From: Cerioporus squamosus
Lineage: Eukaryota; Basidiomycota; Agaricomycetes; Polyporales; Polyporaceae
Reading direction: 5' to 3'
Assembly (NCBI GenBank): GCA_022592435.1
Contig: JABYQS010000190.1
Coordinates: 1 to 63,570, forward strand
Length of the DNA: 63,570 bases
A model generated the notes under the pieces. It made no database searches and was not told the DNA's origin. It saw nothing but the letters and a program-made list of their open reading frames with translations. How positions within the stretch are numbered: the stretch's first letter is position 1; every line of letters starts with the position of its first letter. Positions 33,601-47,700 of this stretch are shown piece by piece. Both the position numbers and the translations under genes were made by a program.

Positions 33601-34210
33601 GGACTCCGCCTGGGACGTCGTGCGAGTGACGGCACCGGTTTGTTGGCGGGTGGTCCGCTGACCTGGCCAGCTGCAGTTGTGGCTTCGAGCGGAAGCGGAT
33701 GGCAATGAACATCGCCATGACCACTGACAGAAGCGAGGCGAGGCGTACGTATACGACCTCGGACAAGCGTGTAGGCAAGACTTCAATGCATTGCGTGGAC
33801 TACGGACAGAGGATGCTAGTCATACAGATGAGTGTACATACGTGCTGATGGATGCAAGAACGAAATGGAGAACGAGAGAGCAGCAGCAGACAGCGACAGT
33901 GACAGTACTAGGCGATTAGCTATACGTATGCATGCGTGTCCGTGCGGCGTGTGGTATGCGGCGTGGTGGGCAGTGGACTCGGGAGGGACTCGGACCAGGA
34001 GGCCTAGGAATAGGGCGGAGTGGGGCAGGGGTAACGAGGGCGCCGGGCGTAATGGGGAGAAGATCCGGGCAAGGGTCATGGGCCCCCGAACGATGAGACA
34101 GAGAGACGTGGAGGTGGGGCGCGCCCTGCGCGCGTGGTATCTTGTGTCCACAGTCACCGTGTTCGAGGGCGGTGAAGACGCGTCCGAGACGCGGCCGTGC
34201 TTGCGCTCGC
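30651..34210. other. Gene-poor interval, nothing recognised
   Basis: About 3.5 kb without a protein I recognise. Short frames exist on both strands but have no domain, no matching splice signals and no codon pattern like the neighbouring genes. No tRNA, long repeat or transposon part was seen. It could hold non-coding RNA or regulatory sequence for the flanking genes, which cannot be judged by eye. Confidence 0.5.
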
Positions 34211-34846
34211 TCATGCGGGTACTCGGCGCGCCGCGGCGGCGCGACACTGGAAGCAGTCGTCTTTGACGGTGTCGATGTCTTTCTGGATGTCGGGCCCAAA
34301 GTTCTGCGGAGGGAGGTCAGCGCGCGGATCGTATTTATGACGAGGGTGGACACGTGAGGGCGACGGAGGGCGCGCGGTGACGGAGTGCACGGATGCATGT
34401 GGCTCGGGACGGAACACGCGTAGCAGACCCATGCGCATCCGTCGACGACGTCAACATGCCCGTCTCCGTGCGCGTGGTCGGGAGAACGGGTCTGGGGATG
34501 GGGATGGGGACACAGCGGAGAGTTAAGATGGTGAACGCACCTTGATGCAGACCGGGTCACGGCAGCCTTTTGGGTGGAGGTAGCTGCGCTCGCACTTGTG
34601 CGAGTTGCAGTCCATGATGGCGACGACCAGGTGACGCTGGAAGTGCTGGAGAGGGGAGGAGACGCGTTCAGCTGACCCGCGGACGAGCGCAGTGGTGCGG
34701 GACGCGGACTTACCCCACACTTCGACCACCGCGTACCTTCGCTGTGTGCATGGGCAGATCCGAGTCAGGGTCGCTGTTCAGGTGGGCTCGCGCGCGCGGA
34801 GGACGGGGCGCGCGATGACGGAGACGTACGCAATTCGTTGGCACAT
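34211..34846 (-). CDS. Small cysteine-rich hypothetical protein
   Basis: Two exons are convincing. The first reads [20 protein letters not shown] then [11 protein letters not shown] up to a GTGCGT donor near 34540; the second begins after a CAG near 34305 and reads [20 protein letters not shown] then [10 protein letters not shown] to the stop at 34211. The frame across the splice is continuous. A start exon at 34846 ([20 protein letters not shown]) is plausible but unproven. The CNSxxCxxS, GCRxxxC and CxxC spacing recalls a family of small cysteine proteins with an MC start in agaricomycetes, whose function is unknown. The paired cysteines could bind zinc. No signal peptide is evident. It sits alone in a 7 kb gene-poor stretch. 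Confidence 0.5.
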
Positions 34847-37800
34847 GTCTGGACGTTGTGCTGGGTGGGTATGCTTGGTGCTGGGAGGTGGTGTGCAAGT
34901 GCGCGAGGAGGGGCGAGGAGGTGGCGGTCGGGGTGCGCGACGGAGGACAGAGGGACGGGCGGGTGGCTTATAGATGGCTGGGGCGGGGTATGGGACAAGG
35001 AGACGGGTGGTGTGAGTCCAAGCGCGAGCCTTATATGTGGCTGGACGACAACAAAGGCTGGCGGGGTGAGTCACAGAAGGAGGTGATCTGTGGCCTGCCG
35101 CCTTTATGCGGTCGCCCACCCCGTCGGACTCGGCTGCAGCTGCAGCGATCCTTCTTCGACCAGATTCTCCTAGATTGCACACTCCGCCGTCTGGCCTCCC
35201 AGCTCTCCCTCGAGCCGCCGGCCCACCCTCGCAGGGCCAATTTTTCGCGAAGAAGGAAAGTGACACACGCTGCCGCTGAGATCGTGAGATCCAGCGTGTT
35301 GCATCATACTTATCCGGCTTTCATTCAGTTCGAGCCCGAGGACACAGATGCGCTCAGTACAGGCCCAGTAATCTGTCGACGTCCGGAACGCTCGTCTAAA
35401 CAGCTGTGGCTATGGCTTGAAGCGCTGCCAGGTACGACTAGCCCCTCCTCCGCGTCCTAGCCCGCTCATCATGACCCCCGCCGCGCGAACCCACGCTGCT
35501 TGACGGATTCGGGGTGCAGAAATCTGGGACGTCCTCGCCCTCATGTGACCTCCCCCTCCCCATCCGTGCGCTCGTCCACCGAGATCCCGAGAAGCGTCAC
35601 CAAATTTGCAGAGGCATATGGGGCCACCCACGCGCACCAGCTGTTCTTGTCCGCGGATGACGAATGTCAGGGCTGATCCCTGCCCAATGTCGCCATGTCG
35701 TCTCCCGGGGACGCCCCAGCACGGCAGTGCATCTTCCATCTGCGCGCATGGCAGGCGTCCCGGGGATCCCTCATAATACGAGACGCGTCCGACGATTGCG
35801 GCTTGCGTGGATGTGACGCATTCGCACGTTTATCCCTTCAAGTTGTTTCCCCCAACTCGCAGCTCGCACGATGTGACGCGGGCGGATGAATTCCCGTGCG
35901 AACAGGAAAGTGGCGGGCCGTGGAAGGGACAGAAGGACGGAAGAAACAGGAGGAGGAGATAGGCCCAGGAAGATGCAGATGATGGATGCACGTATGCGAG
36001 CAGCAGCTTCTGATTGCACCCGCAGGGCTTCTTCTTGAGCGTGCATGGAAAACTTCTTCCCTCGAGCGGCGACTGGTCCAAGCTTCGAATTTCTTCGCTA
36101 TCTCGAGTGCGTACCTCGCGCTGTGGTTGTCGGGACTCAGCCAGCCTGAGGAGGGAGGGAGGACACGGGCGTCCCGCCGCCCGTGGTTCCAGGAAATCCT
36201 TCGAAATCCGAGTATTGCGTGCTGGTACCTGGATGACCCTTCCTGAGCGACGCGTAGAACTGAACCGGAGGAGGTCGGAACGCCACAAATTGCTGCAAAA
36301 ATCTTGGACATGAGAGTCAGAGACACAGTCACACAGAGATGGACCGACTGCACCTTTCCTTTACCCAGGACCCCGTGCACTTGCCCTCTATAACGGGAAG
36401 TCGAAGCGCTCGTCTCCCCGTGCAAAATTCAAGTTGAACTTCGGTAGCACTCCAGCTATTGCAAGCAGCACGCTCAGTACTCAGTGTTGAGTGCCGCGTC
36501 GCCCTGCTGGTTCGGGAAGGGACCTGAGAAGCGTAACCAGACTGCCACATACCGCGTCCACGCCCGGGCGAACACGGGAGCCCGCATGGAACGTGGTTAT
36601 CTATCGATGGGCAAGAAGAGCCCGGATCTAATCAGAGCACGCACGACACGACGCGCGGGAGCAGATAAGTCTGTACTGTATGTCTGCCACTTGCCGCTTT
36701 TACCCCCGGCTCCCCGCACGGACGCACGGACGAATTGTTCTGTCGAAAGTTGTTTCAGTCCTCCGCCGTTCCCCCGGCGGGGGGCGCGTAGATAAGTGCG
36801 CATCGATGCGATGACGCACGGGATGGGAGGGCTTGTTCCGCCCGCGGCGCAGGCAGGAAAACCTGCTCTGAGATCCTGATACTTGCATAGTGCGGCGAAC
36901 AAGGTTGGGTGCCTCAGACTCAGAGCCTCTGGCGACGGCTTCCATTCCCGAGGACGAGCTCCATCTCATCGATGGGCCTGCGCCTGATGTGTCTTGTAGA
37001 TGTGGAGGCAGCTCATGGCGATACGCTCCCCGGACGGACGAGTGCTGCATAGTGCGTAGTGCGACAGAAGATGTCAGACGTGTCAGATAGTACGTCTGAG
37101 AGGTCGAACTGAGTTCGGCCAGCGGTCGGCGTGCGTACCTCTCCGGAATCCGTGTCCTTCTGACGAGAGCGCATTCGGAACGGGGTCTGTCCTCGTCTTC
37201 AAGTCGCCCTTGCGCGGGCACGGCGGCGGTGTCGCTCTAGCCGTCTTCACTGAAGGCGGACAGTGGGCACGGAGCACTAACGCCACCCGGAAGCAAACGA
37301 GCCTCGTTGCCGTGTCGCGCACCTGCAACATACATGGTTAGCTTCCGAAGCACGATCTGCTGAGCTGCGCTATTGGCACGTCCGTACCTGGCTTCCGATC
37401 TTCCAGACAGACCTTCCGCCCAACCGTAAATTTCCCGAGAGACCTTCTCCCGCCCCGGTGACTCTGAGCTGTGATGTGGGTGGCACCGCGGCCATCTCAT
37501 GTGCATATGATGTCTGTGCAGGATGCCGCGGGATCGCTGCTACCACCTCACGATCCCGATCCCAATCCCAAGCTAGTCTGCGTTCAGGCTGCATAGGAGG
37601 ATTGGTCAGCGTCACCGTGCGAACGACGGATACTGTCTGTGAGGGAGCACTCACGAGCATAAGTCACGGGTCATGTCCTAAGGTGCCTTCCTCAGCGGCG
37701 CGAAGGCTGAACGTCGAACGGTCGCGGACTGCAAAGAAGAGCGGAAGTCGAACCGACACTTGGGCAACGTAGAACACGGGTGACGGAAGCAGTCGATCGT

Positions 37801-38079
37801 GCCAATGCCACGCCACTCGGCGACCCACCGAACCCGGGACTTTGCAAACTATAGGGACACTCACATTTTGCTTTTGCTTTTGCTTCCGCGCACCGCTGCA
37901 TCATCAGCTGGTGTGATTCTGGTGTGCCAAGGAGTGGTACATCGTTGAGTTCAGTCAGGCATGGCACGAACATGGCCGGGAACACGATGCCCGGCGTGAC
38001 TAGAATACCCTACAAGCACAACAAAGCACGAACAGGTGAGGATGGAGGTAGAGCGGACGAGACCGCGCCGCGTTCGCGG
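34847..38079. other. Gene-poor interval, nothing recognised
   Basis: About 3.2 kb between the small cysteine protein and GPI16. Frames on either strand look random in composition and have no family match. A short (TTTTGC)3 repeat lies at 37866-37883. No tRNA or long inverted repeat was seen. Confidence 0.45.
37866..37883. repeat. Short TTTTGC hexamer repeat
   Basis: Three perfect tandem TTTTGC units in the gene-poor interval downstream of GPI16. Confidence 0.9.
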
Positions 38080-40313
38080 TCATCGCTGCCGCTGTTCGGC
38101 CGCAGCTTCAGGTTGCCCAGCTGGCGCAGGGTTGACGCGCACGACGACGAACTTCCGTGTCAGGAGGTTGAACACGCTCCCGAAAATGAGCGCGATGAGC
38201 GTACAGCTCATGATGATGACGTTGTACGGCATGCTGAAGTCCGGGGTGGCCAGGTCGACCAGCATGATGGGCGTGTAGATCCGCCTTGGCCGTCGATCGC
38301 GCGCGGCGACGCTGCTGGTCCCGTTCTGGTCCTCTCCAAACGCAAACGGCACCAGGACGGCCGGGGGCAGGTCCCAGCCGCGCTGTGCGTCTGGCTGGTG
38401 CTCCGTGTAACGCAGGAACGGCTTGACGACGTCCATCGTCATGTGCAACGTGCTGCTCGGGGGTAGCGTCAGCACGGCCTGGAGGAGCGCCGGTCGGGAG
38501 TGAGGAACCGGGGGTATGTACGAGAGGATGGACACGAGGTCGTCTGTGCGGGATATGACATGTCAGAAATCGAGATCGAGTGGCGGAGGGGTGAGTGACA
38601 GCACCACATCCCAATAGCCGCGTCGGTGCGTGAAGGGACGAATAGACTCACCACGTGCGACTCCGTTGACGTACGCGTGTAGAGTGTGAAGGTGAAACTG
38701 GAGAAGCCACGGCATGGTCTCGAGGTATCCAGCTATGACTTGCACAGGTAGATTGTTGGTTACGACCAGCGTCAGCTGGGCCTCGGCCTGGTTCGTGCCC
38801 TTCAGGTTCCGCCGCACGGAGACCTCTGTGAGGGGAGGCGCCTCCGAAGTGTTCGCTGTATAGGTGTCAGAACATCGGAATGCAAGATTCAGTCGATGCG
38901 GGCCCCTGATAGACGACGTGGCAGTACGCACGATACTCGAACGTGTCCTCCGTTGGCCAGCGCATCGCGACATCTAGCGCCTCCTTGCCTGTCCATATGG
39001 TAAGCTCTGATACTGCGCCGGGCAGAAGCATCACAGGACACTCACTAGCGTCAACCACATACGTCGCCACACCGTCTTGGATTGTGGTCGGATCTGGCGA
39101 TATCGAGTACGGCGACGAACCCGGGGGAAGCTCCACTCGAATCTTGCTGGAACGCGCGACAGGGCACGCCCGGTCGATGCTGCGATCGAAGACCGAGCGT
39201 AGGGACCAATCTAATAGTAGAGCGTTCAGTATACGTGATGGTCTCCGAAGACATCGGACGGTGAAGGTGGCCATCCGGGTCTAGGATGTTACTTCGAGCG
39301 TCGCACGGACAAATCTAACCCATATCCGGTAACATTTCATTAGGTGTCGACAGCTGACTTGACAGCACAACAGTTGAAACGGTCAAGTAGCCGCTTTCGT
39401 ATGCAGACTGGAAGTATGAAAAGACCGGAGAGACTAACCTCGACGTTTCTCGTTGGAGTAGCGGACAGGATCGAAGACGGCTTGGAAGGTCAAGCGTACT
39501 TCGACCCCAACATCCTCTCGGTAGCGGACATGGATGCCAAGTCCGTGCCAGTCAGCGTCGAAGAGACGATGAGGGTTCAGCAGACTTGCTATCCCGGAGA
39601 GACCTTTGCACGGTAGAAGTTTGAGGAAGGGAGTCAAGTTCTCTGTGCACACGTGCTCAGAGGGAAGTGTAGCGTGACGGAGCTGATGGGGATGAGTGAA
39701 GTTGGGGAGGGAGCCCTCGGGTTGGAAGGTGAGGGCTGGGGATGTTGTGCGTTGCTCGTCCAAGTGGCCCAGAGACGCACAGAAAAGACCAGCCAGCGCA
39801 TTGCGCAAGCCTTGCCATCGCTGGTCGACTCTACAGGCCCTTTGAGTAGCGGATAATGAAAGAATGAGGCTTACTAACGATGTTGGTATGCTCTCTCCCA
39901 TCCACACCCATAGCTCAGCACCCGTGCCTACGCCCGGCTCGTCAGGATATCCCCACGCGTCGTAGTTCCATTTCCCCGCGTTAAGTGTGAGGTGCAGCTC
40001 AGTAACCGCATATTCGCGTAGTATCTGGCCAAGTGCGAGGGGGAAGAGGGTATAATGTTGCGCTACTTGCCAGTCAAGGAGGCTGTTCTTCGAACGGAGA
40101 TGCGGGCCCACCTTCGTCGTCACCAGAGAGTTGTCGTGGGTCTCTCGGAGTCGCATCCTTCAGTATAGTTGAAAAAGAGAACCTCGCCGATAGCTTCCCA
40201 TCGCGCAGAGGATGAAGTGTGAGATCCTCGTCGAACTGTTCGTTGGCAAGAGCGATAGCCGCGAGATTCAGCACCAGCACCAGCGACGCTCTCCAGCAAG
40301 TAGACCATCTCAT
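38080..40313 (-). CDS. GPI16: GPI transamidase subunit Gpi16 / PIG-T
   Basis: Subunit of the endoplasmic reticulum complex that attaches GPI anchors to protein C-termini. The start at 40313 (MRWSTCWRASLVLVLNLAAIALA) is a signal peptide, then NEQFDEDLTLHPLRDGKLSARF, a family landmark. Later blocks are HYTLFPLALGQILREYAVTE, LTLNAGKWNYDAWGYP, WQGLRNALAGLFCASL, YREDVGVEVRLTFQAVFDP, RFLRYTEHQPDAQRGWDLPP and, near the end, a single membrane span YNVIIMSCTLIALIFGSVFNLL with a short basic tail. This is the usual type I topology: lumenal body and cytosolic tail. Introns are short. No frame break was found. The stop at 38080 follows EAAAEQRQR. Confidence 0.93.
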
Positions 40314-40759
40314 CTCTTGAGTTCACTTATTCACCAGTACGTGATGCGCCAGAACATAGAGAGAGGCCCAGTAGTAGAGCAGAGTGGTCGTCGTGGTAGT
40401 TGTGGGAGTAAGGAGCACTCGCGATCGTCCACACGGAGTAAGCGCCCATACTCTGTTCGCGAGGAGGCGCCACAGGCATCGTTCAACCAAGTCTGTTCCA
40501 GGTCAGTGATGTATCGGACAAAGAGTCATGCTGAGATTTACAGAACACAATCAGACTCCTCTGTGGGCCAGCTCAGGCATGTCGACGTGATCAAGACGAA
40601 GTTTTTTCAGCTTGTAATACTAGTACTCGTGTACAACATCTTGTCGCAACAACGCACACCGGACACGCTTACCCCCCGTTTTTGGTCCTTCAAAGGTGAG
40701 TTGATTTTGGTAAAATATGTGTCTCCTGAAGCAAAGGCTGAATGTTAGCTGATTGCAGT
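40314..40759. promoter_or_regulatory. Divergent promoter, GPI16 / AFG2
   Basis: The start codons are 446 bp apart if AFG2 begins at 40760. The first AFG2 ATG follows a TTGCAG that could be a splice acceptor, so an upstream exon is possible and the promoter could be shorter. A TTTTTTCAG tract lies at about 40602. Confidence 0.35.
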
Positions 40760-44001
<3,242 letters not shown>

Positions 44002-44365
44002 GCTTCGCATGAATTCGTAGGAGGTAGGTGACCAGGATTTGAAGCATATCTCTTATGGGTTCCTGGGAGGGATTCACCATGCCCACGAATGTGTGGTCGG
44101 CAATAAGTAACTCAAATGCGCATGTAGGAAAGAAGAGTTACTTAGTCGGATTATCCTTTTGCCGAGACATATGGTGAGGAGGGAGTTATTCCAGAGTGTC
44201 AGGTGAACTGCTCCTCACCGTTGACGGTCAAGTTTTGAGCTGTAACCTGTGGGTAAGGCTCAACAAAGCAAGTAAGAATCAGAAGGACGGCTTTCGAGAC
44301 AATATTGTAGGGTAATCATCAGTAATGGTAGATGGTGATGTGTATAGTTACAGAACATAAACTAA

Positions 44366-44436
44366 GCATTAATGGGGTAGTGGTAACCTGGGTCGTTGCC
44401 ATCGACCCGCCGGGGGTTCGATTCCCCCTTAATGCA
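44366..44436 (+). tRNA. tRNA-Gly(GCC)
   Basis: Full cloverleaf by eye: acceptor GCATTAA pairs with TTAATGC, D-stem GGGT with ACCT, anticodon stem GGTCG with CGACC around TTGCCAT (anticodon GCC), T-stem GGGGG with CCCCC around TTCGATT, discriminator A at 44436. No intron. The internal promoter has TGGGGTAGTGG (A box) and GGTTCGATTCC (B box). A TTTT at 44459-44462 can end Pol III transcription. The surrounding 44002-44365 and 44463-44735 show no gene. Confidence 0.97.
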
Positions 44437-44735
44437 CTACAATACTTGGCAGTTGCGGTTTTATATTGCCCGGCACGCTGAAGTAATACTTACTAATTGT
44501 ATGACCTCATGGTCGCACATGTAAGGATTTACCTTTTGGATTTCACATCTGAAAAGCGAATGCCCTATGTCTGTTGGGCGTAGCAAGGTGGAGCTGACTC
44601 TCTGTAGCAGGACGCCATTGAGCGACGGCGCAATCAAGAGCCAAGAACATGAGTGATGCAATTCAATGTACTCAATGTTGCTACCCGGATACAATCAGTG
44701 GTTAAGTAGTAGATACAGCATTGCAGCCATGGATA

Positions 44736-47700
44736 TCACAGATAAAAGGGTATCCCATAGACAACCGGCGCCGCGCCAGTCAGATACTTCAGCTTACAAC
44801 TATCCCTCGCTCGGGCGACTGCTCTGACAATCGAGGTCTGCCCGACAGTCTCCCCATCGGCTCGCCACTGCTTGACCGGATCGACGGTGAGGTGGAGATC
44901 GTCGAAGACGGCCTGCGAGACTTTGTCAATCTCGCGGTCTGTCACATCCCAGAGGTTCACGACGAGCGTCGGACTATGCTTCACATGAGCATCAAGACGC
45001 AAGAGGACACAATGATCGGTAAAGACGTACCATCCTGCTAGCATGTAGTGGTATGGAGTTCCGGTGCGGTCGAATTCGCCCATGTACTTCAGGTTTCCGG
45101 ATGAACAACCCCATAGCATGGTCGCCGCACATCGAGGCAGGTTACGTATCTTGTGGGAACGGGCGTATTGCTCAGCACCTCCGTGTCCGAAGTAGCTGCA
45201 GACGCTAGTGGTTAGCAATAGTAACGGATCAAACGTCTGGTTACCCACATCACAAGGTCGCGATTTGTCAAAGCATCGAGGAACTGCTGCTCGCTCGGCG
45301 GACGTCCAATAACTCCATCCCAGCCAGCAGACTTCATACCCTTCAGCCAGTCCGCAAAGCGGCCTTCTGTGCCCTTGAGGTCGCCTGAGGGGTTGAGGAC
45401 GAAGTACGTGTTCCGAGGGTCGACAGCGGCTCGGTCCACTAGACCATCTTGCGGCCGCCCGTCTTCCCATTTGCGCCAGTGCGAGAATTCGAGCCGGTCC
45501 AGGAGGAAGTCCATGCTCGGTATCCGGCTCACGCTTCTCCCCCTGAGGACAGGGAGAGACTCCCAAGGAATCCCTTGAACATTCTTGTCGAGAACGAGGA
45601 AGATATGTGCGTCGTCGTCCTGAGATGTGCGTCCCTTGACCCTGGCCCCATGTTCTTCCAGGGCGGTGCGCAGCTCCACCACGACTTGGTCCATATCAAC
45701 CTCCGAGATCGCGACGGGAACGCCATGGAACTGATAGAGGTCGAGGATGAAGTAGACCAGATCTTCGAGCTCCTCATCGCGACACGAAGGGGATAGTGTG
45801 GAGAAGCACTCAAGCAACCCATCGTCGAGACCAATACGAGTCTTGGGCTTCTTGTCCTGGAAGACCAGGCTGCCCTGGAACACGTTATCCAAACGCGACC
45901 GGAGCGCAGCCAGGTCCTCGGGAGGTAGGTCATGGGCAGGAAGAAAGATAGTCTGAATGGTGCAGAGTCAGTTATCATGGAGGAAGGTACGGAGTGTGTG
46001 CACATGCCTTGAACGCGCCGAGCCAACAAAACTCGATATCCGCCAGAAGCTCACGAAGTCGTGTATCAAGATCTGTACGTGTCTTCCACCATGCCGTACG
46101 AGCAGCCTTGTCGTCCTTCTTGATATCGACGGCCTGGCGTGTCGACTCGTGACTTAACCGAATGGTATCCTGCAGCTCCTTGATTGCGTCTTCGTATGTC
46201 AGGTATTCGTCCTCTTGGCCCTCACGCCGACCTTTCAGGGGTAGGCAGAAAATGAGCGGCTTCTTTCCCGCTTTCTGGCGAGTGACAAACATCGTATGCC
46301 TGTCCTCTGTTACGCTGACGTTGACGACGGTCCAGTTGGGTGGAAGCGAGTCTGCCTGGTTGACAGACATGCGCTGGGAGTCGAAACATTGAGCTTCGTA
46401 CCGCTTCGCGACAGTCTCCCAGTATGACTTGAGATCCACATCGTCCATCGGCTCGTCATCGTCAGAGTCCAGGAGGGACGAGGAGCTGAAACGAGTCGCA
46501 CGCTTCGGCTTCGAGGCTGGAGGAAGCGGTGACCCATTGGGGGTCATGAGCGGCCACTGCAGGTCGTCCATCGCATCCATGTTGAGGAACTTGTGACGGA
46601 TGACTTCAAGCATCTCTCTACGCAGAGTAGTGACGGTCGAGGTGTCTATGTTCTCGCTTCAGCTCAGGCAGCCATAGAATCACCATGAAGAGACTGACCA
46701 AGCAGTTGAGCAGCTAACACGGGAGTGTGCTTGTCTCCGCGTCCCAAGCTTGTCCGGAAAGTCCTGATGAGAGCGAGACAAACAGCTGCTTCGCGAACAG
46801 ATGAAACGTGGCCGCGTCGAGCTATATAACTCATGTGCTCCCAGAAGAGCTTCTCCGCGGTCGCGAGGGTTTCCAACATATCCTGCGATGCAGAAGAGAC
46901 CATTTCGCCAGACATACCCATGGGGATCGTCATGGCTAATTGAGCGACAATGAGTATGCTTTGATCACGATGGAGATTAGTTTGTTTACCCACCTGACTC
47001 CGCAAGCGAGCTTAGGAACATGTCAGCGCGGAAGCGAGAGTACACCTCGTCCAACGTCAACTTGGCTCGCAATGCGATCTCCTCAGCCTGAGGCCGTGGG
47101 GTTCGGTCAGGCAAGCTCAGCGGATTGGACTATTGCTGGACTTCTCACCTTCGCATCCGCATTATGAGGTAGCTTCGCAAAGCGTGCAAGAAGATTAGTA
47201 TATTCCTCTCCAACCTCGTGTAGAAGTGAGACTATCAACCGGAAGACATTAGTATGGTAGAGCAATTGGACAATAGCCTTCTAGAACTCACTCTGGTGCC
47301 GCAGGACCCGGGCAAGCGACAGCGGCGCCAAGACACTCTCCGACATCTGTGCGTTCATAGACCTTGGCGAAACAACCAACGACTTCCTCGCCCTTTAAGA
47401 GCACGCAATCTGAGTTAGCAATCCCCGACCCGTGATGATTTAGATGGCACTCACGCATTGCCGCCGTCCAAACTAGCGAAGATATTCCCGAGCTCATCCA
47501 ACAAGCTCGTTGCCTCTTCGAACAGCTGCTTCGCGCCCTTCGAGTCCGCCTGAAGTTGACTATACCGCCCTTGCAGCTGCCTGACCTCCGCTGCATCGGG
47601 CCCCTTGAGGTGCATGACAAGCTCAGCAGCATCCATGAGAGACTGATGGCCTTCCTGCAGTTGCCCGAGCTGTATCTGCAGTTCGCCCTGCTGAGCGAGA

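Noticed and set aside
33263..33786. 171- and 139-codon minus frames in the gene-poor interval
   Set aside because: Overlapping frames with no domain, no splice support and random-looking composition.
40212..40748. 178-codon plus-strand frame upstream of AFG2
   Set aside because: It overlaps the antisense of GPI16's start, lacks a domain, and I could not show that it splices into AFG2.
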